Source of the DNA: Rudaea sp.
GTDB taxonomy: Bacteria > Pseudomonadota > Gammaproteobacteria > Xanthomonadales > Rhodanobacteraceae
Assembly: GCA_031291055.1 (NCBI GenBank)
Contig: JARLJU010000085.1
Span: 1 to 64,000 of the forward strand
Direction of reading: 5' to 3'
DNA length: 64,000 nt
Position numbers and translations under genes: made by a program. This document shows positions 44,010 to 55,063 of this stretch, piece after piece. How positions within the stretch are numbered: the stretch's first letter is position 1; each line of letters starts with the position of its first letter. The notes beneath the pieces were generated by a model. It saw only the letters and a list, made by a program, of their open reading frames with translations, did no database searches and was not told the DNA's origin.

Positions 44010-46601
44010 TCAAGGTATCGATTCGGCCGATTGCGCATTCTGGAACAGGCGTTCGCGTTCCAGCAGCAGGTTCTCGAACGTGGCCGGCGGCAGGGGGCGA
44101 CAGAAAAGATAGCCTTGCAACTCCTCGCAGCCCTCGGCACGCAGGAAATCAAGGTGCTCCTCGATCTCCACACCCTCGGCGACTACGCCCCGGTTCAGAT
44201 CGTGCGCCATGCCGATGGTGGCGCGCACGATGGCCTCGTCATCGGGATCCACGCCGATGTTGCGCACGAAGGTCTGGTCGATCTTGATGCGATCGGCCGG
44301 AAAGCGCTTGATGTAGTCGAGCGAGGATTGCCCGGTGCCGAAGTCGTCGATCGATATCTTGCAACCCAGATCGCGCAGTCCCTGCAGCGTTTCGAGCAGA
44401 TTGGGGATCGATTTCACGCTGATGCTTTCCGTCACTTCAAGGTCCAGCAGGTTGGCTTCCAGGCCGCTCTCGCGCAGGATTCCCGCGACCATTTCCACGA
44501 GATTGGGCTGGCGCAGCTGCAACGCCGACATATTCACGCCAACGCGCAAATTCAAGCCAAACCGCGTTTGCCAGCGCTTGGCGTCGGCGCATGCCGTGCG
44601 CATCACCCATTCGCCGATCGGGATGATCAGGCCGTTTTCCTCGGCCAGCGGGATGAAGAAGCCCGGACTGATCATGCCCAGTTCCGGGTGTTCCCAGCGG
44701 ATCAATGCCTCCATGCCGGCGATGTCTTCGGTCTGCGCCTCGACCTGGGGCTGGTAATAGACGCGCAGCTCGTTGTTGCGCTCAGCCATGCGCAGTTTTG
44801 CTTCCAGGGCCAGGCGTTGCTGATGCGATTCCTCGGGCACGGCGACGTAGGTCTGGAAATTGTTGCGGCCCATGCCCTTGGCGCTGTACATGGCGACATC
44901 CGCGTGCTTGAGCAGGCGTTCGGCGCTGGTCGCATCGTCGGGGTAGAAGCTCACGCCGATGCTCGCGGTGATGTGCAATTCCGCGCCGTCGGCCAGGGTC
45001 AGGGGGACTTCCATCACGCGCACGATCTTCTCGGCGATGCGCATCACGTCGTCGCGCTGCACGATATGGCGCAGGATCATCGTGAATTCGTCGCCCGCAT
45101 AGCGCGCGACGGTATCGGATGCGCGCACGCTGGCACGCAACCGCTTGGACACGGCGATGAGAACCTGGTCGCCGACGCCGTGACCCAGCGAATCGTTGAT
45201 GTTCTTGAAGCGATCCAGATCGACGAACAGCACGGCGAACATCTCCCCCGTGCGGTGCGCTTCCTTGATCGTGGTCTCCAGGCGATCGTTGAACAGCAGG
45301 CGGTTCGGCAGGCCGGTCAGCGCGTCCTGCAGGCCCTTGGCGCGCCCTTGTTCGCGCGCGCGCCGCAATTCCAGCTCCAGGGCAAGCCGCGCCGCAATCA
45401 CGCGCAGGGTATCGACTACCAGGGTCCCCGCCGGCAGTGCGCGCCGGCGCGCCAGCATCATCGCGCCGAGCGTGTTCTGGCGCTCGTCGCGCAGCGGCAA
45501 GCCGATAAAAGTATCAAAATGGGAAAAAGCAAGAAATTTATCCTGCTCGATGATCTTCCACGCCTGATCGCCATGGATCAGCGTTTCACCATCGAGCAGG
45601 CGTTTGAGCGTCGACTGCTTGAGCGGATCCGGTGCTTCCGGCGGCATGCTCGCGCGCTGGTACGTCAACAGCGGCTGCGCCTCCTCGGCGTGCTCCGGGC
45701 GCGCCGACACCAGCATGACGAAATCCAGATCGAGCCAGTCGCTGAGCAGCTTGACGACGCGGCTCAAGCCTTCATCGCCGCCGCCGCACTCGGCCGTGGC
45801 GGCGATCAGCCCAAGCGCCGCCTGGTAGCGCGCGGTATCGACCGGCTCGCGGAACGTGGTGACATGCACCAGCCGGCCATACTGCACAGCCAGGCGCATG
45901 TGTGCGTCCACGACATAGGCCCCGCCATCGCCGCGCGGCTTGCGGCAGCGGTAGTGAACATTGCCTTCCCGCCCGAGTTGGGCTAGCAGGGTCATGCGCT
46001 GTTCGCGACTGTGGGTAAGGTCCAGCGAATCCAGCGGTTGACGCGTCACCTGCGCGCGGGAAAATCCCGAACGTTGCTCGAAGGTCGCGTTCGCATCGAT
46101 GATGGCGCCACTTTTCGGATCGGAGACGATGATTTCGTCGAGACTGCCTTCGAACGCAAACTGATAACGGTCGGTGCCGGGCGCCGGCGCCGCGCTGGTG
46201 CGCTGGTGCGCCGCGAGCACGTGGCGCACTCGCGCCAGCACCTCGCTGGAATCGACCGGACTGCGCATCCATTCGATCACGCCCGGCGGCGCGCGATTCC
46301 AGTCCCATTGGCGTTGCGCCGGATCGGCGGCGGCGATCCCGATGACTGGCACTTGCGCCAGGCGCGCATCGCCCTTGAGCTGGGTGCAGAACGCGACCGC
46401 TTCCTGGGCCGCGCCGGCAAATTCCATCACCACCACGTCGATCTGCGGATCCTGCTCCAGGAACGACAACGCCTCCTGCAGATCCTTGGCGGTGTACACC
46501 GCATCGAAATTCTCCGCATCCAACGTATCGAACAGCACGCGGCGATCGTCGCGCTGGGTCGTCACGATAAGTACCGAGCTCTGGGCGGCCTCGTCGCGCA
46601 T
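44010..46601 (-). CDS. Pseudo-receiver-PAS-GAF-GGDEF-EAL c-di-GMP signalling protein
   Basis: The 863-residue protein has five modules. The N-terminal receiver-like domain (1-125) lacks the phospho-site: the acidic pair is TT and the acceptor Asp is Glu60 (VVVMEFAG). A PAS domain (~150-270) has DPKSGAIIDANATFEQRSGF, and a GAF domain (~272-430) follows. The GGDEF domain (~435-600) has AGDEF at about 500-504 and an intact RASD inhibitory site before it. The EAL domain (~610-860) has MEALIRWEHPEL, DDFGTGQSSLDYI and GVVAEGVE-type motifs. The EAL side should be an active phosphodiesterase; the cyclase side may be active or a GTP-sensing regulator. Its ATG overlaps the upstream gene's stop by one base. 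Confidence 0.92.
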   Translation of the reverse strand: MRDEAAQSSVLIVTTQRDDRRVLFDTLDAENFDAVYTAKDLQEALSFLEQDPQIDVVVMEFAGAAQEAVAFCTQLKGDARLAQVPVIGIAAADPAQRQWDWNRAPPGVIEWMRSPVDSSEVLARVRHVLAAHQRTSAAPAPGTDRYQFAFEGSLDEIIVSDPKSGAIIDANATFEQRSGFSRAQVTRQPLDSLDLTHSREQRMTLLAQLGREGNVHYRCRKPRGDGGAYVVDAHMRLAVQYGRLVHVTTFREPVDTARYQAALGLIAATAECGGGDEGLSRVVKLLSDWLDLDFVMLVSARPEHAEEAQPLLTYQRASMPPEAPDPLKQSTLKRLLDGETLIHGDQAWKIIEQDKFLAFSHFDTFIGLPLRDERQNTLGAMMLARRRALPAGTLVVDTLRVIAARLALELELRRAREQGRAKGLQDALTGLPNRLLFNDRLETTIKEAHRTGEMFAVLFVDLDRFKNINDSLGHGVGDQVLIAVSKRLRASVRASDTVARYAGDEFTMILRHIVQRDDVMRIAEKIVRVMEVPLTLADGAELHITASIGVSFYPDDATSAERLLKHADVAMYSAKGMGRNNFQTYVAVPEESHQQRLALEAKLRMAERNNELRVYYQPQVEAQTEDIAGMEALIRWEHPELGMISPGFFIPLAEENGLIIPIGEWVMRTACADAKRWQTRFGLNLRVGVNMSALQLRQPNLVEMVAGILRESGLEANLLDLEVTESISVKSIPNLLETLQGLRDLGCKISIDDFGTGQSSLDYIKRFPADRIKIDQTFVRNIGVDPDDEAIVRATIGMAHDLNRGVVAEGVEIEEHLDFLRAEGCEELQGYLFCRPLPPATFENLLLERERLFQNAQSAESIP

Positions 46602-47098
46602 CAGGTCACCCAGCGCCCGTCACGCAACCGCGGGCGGGCACTCGCGAGCGCCTGATGCGAGATGCGCTCGACCAGTTCGTCCAGCCCTTCCGGAAGATGC
46701 ACCTGCTCGCCGATGAACACTATCTTGCGACCGTTGCCGGTACGGATGCGCGAGATCTGTCGCAACAGACCGATATTGGGCGCGCGCAGATGTTCGGCAA
46801 AGTCGATGAACAAATACACGCCGAACTGCATGCTTTGCAGGATATAGCGCAATGCCTCCGTGACGCGCTTGGAGCCCGGCACGCGCAGATCGCGTTCGCG
46901 CAGGCTGGTGATGCCCGCGTCTTCCTGCCAGTAGTAAACCGACTTTCCGCTGCGCAGCGCCAGCAGCCGAAACTGGGCGAGCACGTCCGCCGCATCCGGC
47001 GTCTCGATCGCAATCAGGTTCTGTGGCGATTGCACGATGCGCTCGAACAGCTTGGGTGTGACGAATACTTCGGCGACGTTCTGGGCCACGTTGACCAC
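46601..47098 (-). CDS. Stand-alone Ycf46-like N-terminal domain protein
   Basis: The 165-residue protein resembles the region in front of the AAA module in Ycf46-type proteins. FERIVQSPQNLIAIETPDA parallels their opening (a strand ending I-x-T/E), then GKSVYYWQEDAGI, ALRYILQSMQFGVYLFIDFA, and GRKIVFIGEQVHLPEGLDEL. No Walker A or B motif is present, so it has no ATPase of its own. It starts at GTG behind AAAGGGGA. Its stop overlaps the start of the GGDEF-EAL gene (TGATG), implying fixed co-production. Homology is by remembered pattern; the role as partner or adaptor of the c-di-GMP protein is inference. Confidence 0.6.
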   Translation of the reverse strand: MVNVAQNVAEVFVTPKLFERIVQSPQNLIAIETPDAADVLAQFRLLALRSGKSVYYWQEDAGITSLRERDLRVPGSKRVTEALRYILQSMQFGVYLFIDFAEHLRAPNIGLLRQISRIRTGNGRKIVFIGEQVHLPEGLDELVERISHQALASARPRLRDGRWVT

Positions 47099-47197
47099 TT
47101 TTCCCCTTTGCGCACGGGCAAACGCGTCCGGCGATTGACCGGAGGCGCAGCTTGCCCGGATTATAGCCGTCCCGCCCGCCGCACGCTTGAGGCCGCC

Positions 47198-49246
47198 ATG
47201 TTCGAAGGATTGCGCTTTACCCATTGGAAGGCCGAGACCGACGCCAACGGCGTGGTGCTGCTCACGCTCGATCGCGCCGATGCCTCGGTCAATGCCCTCA
47301 ATCGCGCCGTGCTGGACGAACTGGCACAAATTGTCGAACGTCTGTCGTTCGAACTTCCTAAAAGCGTCGTGATCCGTTCCGGCAAGTCCGGCGGCTTCAT
47401 TGCCGGCGCCGATATCCACGAATTCGAAGGCTACGAAAAAAGGGGCACGATGCTGGCCAGCATCGAAAACGGCCAGCGCGTGTTCCAGGGCCTGGCACGC
47501 CTGCGCTGCCCGACTGTCGCCGCGATCCACGGGTATTGCATGGGCGGCGGTACCGAACTGGCGCTAGCCTGCCGTTATCGCGTCGCCACGCACGATCCGT
47601 CGACGAAAATCGGCCTGCCCGAAGTCATGCTCGGAATCCACCCTGGATGGGGTGGAACTGCGCGTCTACCGCGCCTGATCGGCGCGCCGGAAGCGCTGTC
47701 GATCATGTTGACCGGCCGCGCCGTGGGCGCCGAGCAGGCGAAATCGATGGGGCTGGTCGACGCACTGACGACGCCAGAGCTGCTGGTGGAGACCGCGAAG
47801 GAAATCGCCCGCCGGCGGCCTCAGCGCCCGCTGGAGCAACGCGCGAAGGCCTGGGCGACGAATATCTGGCCGGTGCGCCAGATCCTCGCCCAGATCGTGC
47901 GCAAGCAAACCGCGGCCAAGGCACGTCCCGATCAATATCCGGCGCCGTTCGCGCTGATCGAAGTCTGGCGCCGCGGCGGATCGAGCGTCAGCCAGCGCCT
48001 GAAACTCGAAGCCCGCTCGGTGGCCAAGCTCGCGCAGACGCCGGCCTGCCGCAATCTGGTACGCGTATACTTTTTGCAGGAACGCCTCAAGGGCCTGGGC
48101 GCAGGCAGCAATGCTGCCATCAAGAACGTCCATGTCATCGGCGCCGGCGTCATGGGCGGCGATATAGCGGCCTGGTGCGCCTTGCGTGGTTTCGCCGTGA
48201 CCCTGCAGGACCGCGAGATGAAATTCGTCCAGCCGGCGCTGGACCGCGCCCAGGATCTTTTCGCCAAGCGTCTGAAGACGCCTGACCGCATCGCCCCGGT
48301 CGCGGCGCGACTGAAGGCCGATGTCGATGGCAAGGGCATTGCCGACGCCGACCTGGTAATCGAAGCGATTTTCGAGAATCTCGAGGCCAAGCAAGAGCTC
48401 TACCGCAAGACCGAACCCGCCATGAAGGCCGATGCCCTTCTCGCCAGCAATACTTCGAGCATTCCGCTCGATGAATTGCGAACGGCGGTCGCCAAGCCGG
48501 CGCGCTTCCTCGGCCTGCACTATTTCAATCCGGTCGCGCAGATGCCTCTCGTCGAAATCGTCCAGCAGGATCAACTCGATGCCGGCAACGAAAAGCGTGC
48601 TCTCGCTTTCTGCAAGGCCATCGACAAGCTGCCAGTCCCGGTCAAGGGCACGCCGGGCTTCCTGGTCAACCGCATCCTCATGCCCTACCTGCTCGAAGCC
48701 TTGCGCCAGTACAAGGAAGGCGTGCCCGGACCGGTGCTGGACAAGGCGGCGAAGAAATTCGGCATGCCGATGGGACCGATCGAACTGGCCGATACCGTTG
48801 GCCTGGACGTTTGCGCATCGGTCGGCAAGGAACTGGCGCCATTCCTCGGCATCGATATTCCACAAGGCCTGGACGATCTGCTCGCCGCCGGCAAACGCGG
48901 CAAGAAAACCGGTGAAGGTCTATACAAATGGGAAAATGGCAAGCCGGTCAAACCCGAGGTCGATCCCAACTACCAGGCGCCGACGGACATCATCGAACGC
49001 ATGATCCTGCCGATGCTCAACGAGTCGGTCGCCTGTCTGCACGACGGTGTGGTCGCCGACGCCGACCTGCTCGATGCCGGCGTGATCTTCGGCACCGGTT
49101 TCGCGCCGTTCCGCGGCGGCCCGATCCAGCATATCCGCAGCGAAGGTGCCGACAAGATCAAAGCGCAGCTCGATACGCTGGCGGGCAAGTACGGCAAGCG
49201 CTTTGCGCCCAAAGCAGGGTGGGACAGTGCGGCGCTGAAGGCATAA
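47198..49246 (+). CDS. FadB/FadJ-type bifunctional enoyl-CoA hydratase / 3-hydroxyacyl-CoA dehydrogenase
   Basis: Two consecutive steps of fatty-acid beta-oxidation. The 682-residue protein has an N-terminal crotonase domain (1-~190) with FIAGADIHEFEG and the oxyanion Gly in GYCMGGGTELALACRYRV, including catalytic Glu-type residues near PEVMLGIHPGWGGTARLPRL. Next come an NAD-binding domain (from ~308) with VIGAGVMGGDIAAWCALRGF, and C-terminal dehydrogenase domains with His in GLHYFNPVAQMPLVEIV and KGTPGFLVNRILMPYLLEAL. The start is MFEGLRFTHW, after TTGAGG; the frame is open upstream through the oppositely oriented neighbour, which is not real. No thiolase gene is adjacent. Confidence 0.92.
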   Translation: MFEGLRFTHWKAETDANGVVLLTLDRADASVNALNRAVLDELAQIVERLSFELPKSVVIRSGKSGGFIAGADIHEFEGYEKRGTMLASIENGQRVFQGLARLRCPTVAAIHGYCMGGGTELALACRYRVATHDPSTKIGLPEVMLGIHPGWGGTARLPRLIGAPEALSIMLTGRAVGAEQAKSMGLVDALTTPELLVETAKEIARRRPQRPLEQRAKAWATNIWPVRQILAQIVRKQTAAKARPDQYPAPFALIEVWRRGGSSVSQRLKLEARSVAKLAQTPACRNLVRVYFLQERLKGLGAGSNAAIKNVHVIGAGVMGGDIAAWCALRGFAVTLQDREMKFVQPALDRAQDLFAKRLKTPDRIAPVAARLKADVDGKGIADADLVIEAIFENLEAKQELYRKTEPAMKADALLASNTSSIPLDELRTAVAKPARFLGLHYFNPVAQMPLVEIVQQDQLDAGNEKRALAFCKAIDKLPVPVKGTPGFLVNRILMPYLLEALRQYKEGVPGPVLDKAAKKFGMPMGPIELADTVGLDVCASVGKELAPFLGIDIPQGLDDLLAAGKRGKKTGEGLYKWENGKPVKPEVDPNYQAPTDIIERMILPMLNESVACLHDGVVADADLLDAGVIFGTGFAPFRGGPIQHIRSEGADKIKAQLDTLAGKYGKRFAPKAGWDSAALKA

Positions 49247-49289
49247 AATTCGTCGTGCCAGCAGTCGCTGCAGGAATGGCGACTTAGAT

Positions 49290-50192
49290 CTAGTCGTCCT
49301 CGAAGCGCTGCGACCCGAACGGCTTTGGCGTCCGCTTCGTCGGCGAGATGCCCGACGTCACGCCTTGCCACACCGCCAACGCATCGCGCGTGGCGGCGAC
49401 ATCGTGCACGCGCACGATCATTACTGCACGTTGCACGGCGATAAGCGCCGCGGCGGCGGAACCGATGGCGCGGTCGGCATGTTTCCCCTGTCCGGTCAGC
49501 GCGCCGATCATCGCCTTGCGCGAGAGGCCCGCCATCAGCGGCACGCCAAGCGCGGCGAATTGATCGAGCGCGCGCAACAGCGCGAGATTGTGTTCCAGCG
49601 TCTTGCCGAAACCGAAACCCGGATCGACGACAATGCGTTTCTTGTCGATACCTGACATCTCGCAGGCGAAGATGCGCTCAGCGAGAAAACGCCGCACGTC
49701 GGAAACCACATCATCGTACTGCGGATCTTCCTGCATCGTGCGCGGTTCGCCGAGCATGTGCATCAGGCACACCGGTACTTTCAATCCGGCCGCCGCATCG
49801 AGCGCACCTTCGCGACGCAACGCACAGACGTCGTTGATCATGCCGGCGCCCGCGGCAACGGCAGCACGCATGACTTCGGGCTTCGATGTGTCGATCCAGA
49901 TCGGCACGGCGCATTCGCATGCGAGGCGTTCGATGACTGGAATCACCCGCCGCAATTCTTCCTCGACCGGAATTTCGTCCGCGCCAGGCCGCGTGGATTC
50001 GCCGCCGACGTCGAGCGCGTCCGCGCCTTCTTCGACCAGCCTCAATCCATGCGCAATCGCTGCGTCCGGCGACGACCAGCCATCGCCGGAAAACGAGTCC
50101 GGAGTGACATTTACGATGCCGGCAATGCGCGGGCGATCGAGCACAAGTTCGCGACCATTGCAGTCGAGTGTGAGTGTGATGTCGAACATCAT
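49290..50192 (-). CDS. folP: Dihydropteroate synthase
   Basis: Condenses 6-hydroxymethyl-dihydropterin pyrophosphate with p-aminobenzoate; target of sulfonamides. The 300-residue TIM-barrel protein has IVNVTPDSFSGDG, DVGGESTRPGA, DTSKPEVM, INDVCALR, VDPGFGFGKTLEHN, GLSRKAMIG and the C-terminal RVHDVAATRDAL. A second ATG is at 50189. The C-terminal ~20 residues (KRTPKPFGSQRFEDD) extend past the family end. It lies downstream of ftsH on the same strand, with a TPR-protein remnant between them. Confidence 0.95.
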   Translation of the reverse strand: MMFDITLTLDCNGRELVLDRPRIAGIVNVTPDSFSGDGWSSPDAAIAHGLRLVEEGADALDVGGESTRPGADEIPVEEELRRVIPVIERLACECAVPIWIDTSKPEVMRAAVAAGAGMINDVCALRREGALDAAAGLKVPVCLMHMLGEPRTMQEDPQYDDVVSDVRRFLAERIFACEMSGIDKKRIVVDPGFGFGKTLEHNLALLRALDQFAALGVPLMAGLSRKAMIGALTGQGKHADRAIGSAAAALIAVQRAVMIVRVHDVAATRDALAVWQGVTSGISPTKRTPKPFGSQRFEDD

Positions 50193-50626
50193 TCGGACCC
50201 GTCGGAATTGTTCACGGTGTTGGTTTGGCGCAGCGCAGGGACGAAGATCGAATCTTCCCAGAGTGCTGTCACACCCGCATCCCGGGTGGTGTACCCGTGG
50301 TCCAGCCAGGTGAAGGCAAGATCGGCATCACCTCGTAACGCAGAAACATCGACGATGTAAAACGGGGCGAATTCCGCATCGAGCCGGATCATTTCTGCCA
50401 GTTGCGCCTGCCCCTGAGTATTGTCGCCCCGCGCAAACCAGGTCAGGGCCAACGCGGGCCTTCGAATAGCGGCATCGACTTCGGCTTTCACCGCAAAGAA
50501 CGGCGCTGCACTCACGGTGACATCCCCTGCATCGTCGGAACCTGGACGGGCTCGCAGGGAGTTTCGACAACTGCGAGGCTGCATGCAAGCCGCCGTGCCG
50601 GCGACTCGCATTCCTGGCGGCGCCAT
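50189..50626 (-). pseudogene. Remnant of a TPR-repeat protein (C-terminal part)
   Basis: The last ~80 residues of this frame fit the C-terminal TPR tail of large adenylate-cyclase-like or winged-helix TPR proteins. LALTWFARGDNTQGQAQ is followed by AEFAPFYIVDVSALRGDADLAFTWLDHGYTTRDAGVTALW, read in parts. The upstream residues are low-complexity and no ribosome-binding site or convincing start is present. The frame continues into the ftsH 3' end, so the gene is most likely a 5'-deleted fragment left between ftsH and folP. Its stop overlaps the folP start region by 4 bp. A short expressed protein cannot be excluded. Confidence 0.5.
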
Positions 50627-50637
50627 CGCGCAGCGAA

Positions 50638-52560
<1,923 letters not shown>

Positions 52561-52704
52561 GCGCACATCACCTTTTCGTAATTGGTTTGCGGAACCCGGC
52601 TCCTGCCGCTGCCTGCACACCAGCGGCCACGGCCAAGCCGCACCACTTTCGTCGCCGCAAGCGAAAACCGCTTGTCGCTCGCTACCTCCATGTATCGATA
52701 GCTG

Positions 52705-53325
52705 CTATCCGCGCTTGCCTGTGGCCAGCGCATAGACCTCGGCGCTGCGGGCACGCGACGCCTTGGGTTTGCGAATGCTGACGCGCTCGTAGCCGGCACG
52801 CAAGCTTTTCAGGTATTCGTCGGAGCCGCGGCCCTGGAACAGTTTGACCAGAAACGCGCCACCGGCCTTGAGATGCACGGCAGCAAATTCCCTAGCCACT
52901 TCAGCAAGATGCATGCCTCGCGCCTGATCCGCCACGTTCACACCGCTGATATTGGGCGACATATCGGACAGCACAAGGTCGACGAGGGCGCCATCGAGTA
53001 TTGCCTCCAGTTGCTGAACGACAGCATCCTCGCGGAAATCGCCTTCGATGATTTCGACACCGGCAATACCCTGCATCGGCAGGATGTCCAGCGCCACCAC
53101 GCGGCCACCGTCGCCCAGACGCTGACGTACCATCTGCGACCAGCCTCCGGGGGCCGCGCCCAGATCGACTACGACCATTCCCGGCTTCAGCAGGCGATCG
53201 CGCTCCAGCAATTCTTCCAGCTTGAATACGGCACGCGAACGCCAGCCTTCGCTTTGCGCGCGCTTGACGAAGGGATCGCTGAAATGCTCCTGGAGCCAGC
53301 GGTGACTGGATTTGCTGCGGGGCAC
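52705..53325 (-). CDS. rlmE: 23S rRNA (uridine-2552-2'-O)-methyltransferase RlmE (RrmJ/FtsJ)
   Basis: SAM-dependent methyltransferase acting on Um2552 of the 50S subunit. The 206-residue protein has SHRWLQEHFSDPFVKRAQ at the N-terminus, the catalytic Lys in AVFKLEEL, SAM motif VVDLGAAPGGWSQM, Asp in DLVLSDMSPNISGV, and Lys in GGAFLVKLFQGRG. The family start corresponds to a GTG at 53325; ATGs further upstream add residues unlike the family. It is divergent from yhbY (98 bp), as in most gammaproteobacteria, and upstream of ftsH. Confidence 0.95.
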   Translation of the reverse strand: MPRSKSSHRWLQEHFSDPFVKRAQSEGWRSRAVFKLEELLERDRLLKPGMVVVDLGAAPGGWSQMVRQRLGDGGRVVALDILPMQGIAGVEIIEGDFREDAVVQQLEAILDGALVDLVLSDMSPNISGVNVADQARGMHLAEVAREFAAVHLKAGGAFLVKLFQGRGSDEYLKSLRAGYERVSIRKPKASRARSAEVYALATGKRG

Positions 53326-53423
53326 CGTGGACTCAGCCCATCCGGCCGCGCGGGGAAAATGAATGCTGCATGGCGGCATGATACGCTGTACTGCCCCGCC
53401 TTGCCGCGATCCGCACCATACCG

Positions 53424-53720
53424 ATGAGCCTGACTCCCAGCCAGAAACGCTATTTGCGCGGCCTCGCGCACGCACTGAACCCGGTCGTGATGACCGGCAA
53501 CAAGGGCGTTACCAATGCCGTCATCAAGGAATTTTCGATCGCGCTGGACCATCACGAGCTGGTCAAGGTCAAGCTTGGCAGTGACGACCGCGCCGACCGC
53601 GCCGCGCAAATCGCCGCGCTGGCCGAACCCAGCGGCGCGGAAGTCGTGCAGACGATCGGCCGCGTTGCCTGCTTTTACCGGCACAACGCAAAGCAGCCGC
53701 GACTCGCGCTGCCGAAATAG
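53424..53720 (+). CDS. yhbY: Ribosome assembly RNA-binding protein YhbY (CRM domain)
   Basis: Binds pre-50S particles. The 98-residue single CRM domain protein begins MSLTPSQKRYLRGLAHALNP. It has the signature GNKGVTNAVIKEFSIALDHHELVKVKL and ends IGRVACFYRHN. Length and divergence from rlmE match the conserved arrangement. Immediately downstream (8 bp) is a small Mth938-type gene, possibly in the same transcript. Confidence 0.93.
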   Translation: MSLTPSQKRYLRGLAHALNPVVMTGNKGVTNAVIKEFSIALDHHELVKVKLGSDDRADRAAQIAALAEPSGAEVVQTIGRVACFYRHNAKQPRLALPK

Positions 53721-53728
53721 TTCACCCG

Positions 53729-54136
53729 ATGCAACTGACCGAACACCGCAACGAGCGCGAATTGTTCGTGCGCCATGCCGGCGCCGATTCCGTCACGGTC
53801 GTCGATCGCAGGTTCGAGCGCAGCCTCGTCGTGGCTGCCGATCGTGTGCTTGAGGACTTCCCCGCGCACAGTGTCGCCGATCTGGACGCCGCCACCGTCG
53901 CAAGCGTGCTTGCGCTGCAGCCGGAAGTGGTGCTGCTCGGCACCGGCCCGCGTGTGATCTTTCCGACGCAGGCCGTGCTTGCCGAATTCCTCAAGCGCGG
54001 CATCGGCCTGGAGACGATGGACAACGCCGCGGCCGCACGCACGTTCAACGTGCTGGTCGGCGAAGGTCGGCGCGCGGTTGCGATCTTCCTGCTGCCGGAC
54101 GCGTCACGCCCGGATCAGCCGCGACCGGATCACTGA
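53729..54136 (+). CDS. Mth938-like domain protein (DUF498/MTH938 family)
   Basis: The 135-residue protein is recognisable by [18 protein letters not shown] and [20 protein letters not shown]. These are the hallmark blocks of the Mth938 family, small proteins with a Rossmann-like fold of unknown biochemical role (the human relative NDUFAF3 assists complex I assembly). The frame follows yhbY by 8 bp and its stop codon overlaps the 3' end of rpoS by 7 bp on the opposite strand. The C-terminal tail ([10 protein letters not shown]) is unconserved. Confidence 0.85.
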   Translation: MQLTEHRNERELFVRHAGADSVTVVDRRFERSLVVAADRVLEDFPAHSVADLDAATVASVLALQPEVVLLGTGPRVIFPTQAVLAEFLKRGIGLETMDNAAAARTFNVLVGEGRRAVAIFLLPDASRPDQPRPDH

Positions 54137-55023
54137 CGGTAGCTTTCCGCGTTGACCAGGGCGCGTAGGCGCGCGAGCGCCTCGCTCTGGATCTGGCGCA
54201 CGCGCTCCCTCGTCAAGCCCAGTTCCCCGGCGATCTCGGCGAGCGTCTGCGTACCTTCGTCGTTGAGTCCGTAACGGCGCTCCAGCACCAGGCGCTGGCG
54301 CGGCGGCAATTGCCCCATCCACACGCGGATACGAACACCTGCCGCTTCATCGATCGCCAGTGGCGCCGCGCTGTCCACGGCCATCTGTTCCATCAGCGCA
54401 CGATCGTCGCTATCGGACAAGGGCGCATCCAGCGAGCTGATGCGTTCGGTCACGCAGAACAGTTCGGCGACATCGCTGCCGGATTTTCCCACCATCTGCG
54501 CCAGTTCATCCATGCCCGGCATGCGCGCATTGGCGGCAACGAACTGGCGCCGCGCGCGCAGGATCTGCGCAAACTCGCGCAGCACATGTACCGGCACTCG
54601 CACCGTCCGCCCCTGCTGCATCAACGCGCGCTGCACGGCCTGGCGAATCCACCAGACGGCATAGGTGGAAAACCGTAACTTGCGTTCGGGGTCGAATTTT
54701 TCCACGGCGCGCATCAGGCCGATATTGCCTTCCTCGATCAGGTCGAGCAGGGGTACGCCGCGGCCGACATAGCCGCGCGCCACCGTCACGACCAGGCGCA
54801 GGTTGGCCTCGATCATCTGCCGGCGCGCATCGGCATCGCCGCCACGCAGGCGTTCGGCCAGTCGCCATTCGTCGGTCGCAGCCAACAACGGGATCAAGCC
54901 GATTTCATTCAGATACGCGCTGGTGGAATTGCGCGTTTCTTCATCCTGCTGCGGTTCGACAGCATCGACCAGTTCGAGCAATTCCTCGGCGTCGAGTTCT
55001 TCGTCGGAATCGCGCACGTTCAT
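54130..55023 (-). CDS. rpoS: RNA polymerase sigma factor RpoS
   Basis: Stationary-phase and general-stress sigma factor. The 297-residue protein has a short acidic N-terminal region 1.1, then [16 protein letters not shown] (1.2), region 2 ([16 protein letters not shown], then [20 protein letters not shown] and [18 protein letters not shown]), region 3, and region 4 ([17 protein letters not shown], then [19 protein letters not shown]). It is shorter than E. coli RpoS (330) mainly at the N-terminus. It follows nlpD in the usual order, and its promoter probably lies inside nlpD as in other proteobacteria. Confidence 0.93.
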   Translation of the reverse strand: MNVRDSDEELDAEELLELVDAVEPQQDEETRNSTSAYLNEIGLIPLLAATDEWRLAERLRGGDADARRQMIEANLRLVVTVARGYVGRGVPLLDLIEEGNIGLMRAVEKFDPERKLRFSTYAVWWIRQAVQRALMQQGRTVRVPVHVLREFAQILRARRQFVAANARMPGMDELAQMVGKSGSDVAELFCVTERISSLDAPLSDSDDRALMEQMAVDSAAPLAIDEAAGVRIRVWMGQLPPRQRLVLERRYGLNDEGTQTLAEIAGELGLTRERVRQIQSEALARLRALVNAESYRQ

Positions 55024-55063
55024 ACGGCGAGGATACTCGTTTTGTGACGTGCCGACGCCAACT

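Noticed and set aside
46655..47197. 181-residue N-terminal extension of the FadB-type protein
   Set aside because: It is antisense to the Ycf46-like gene and shows no crotonase similarity; the family start MFEGLRF at 47198 has an upstream TTGAGG.
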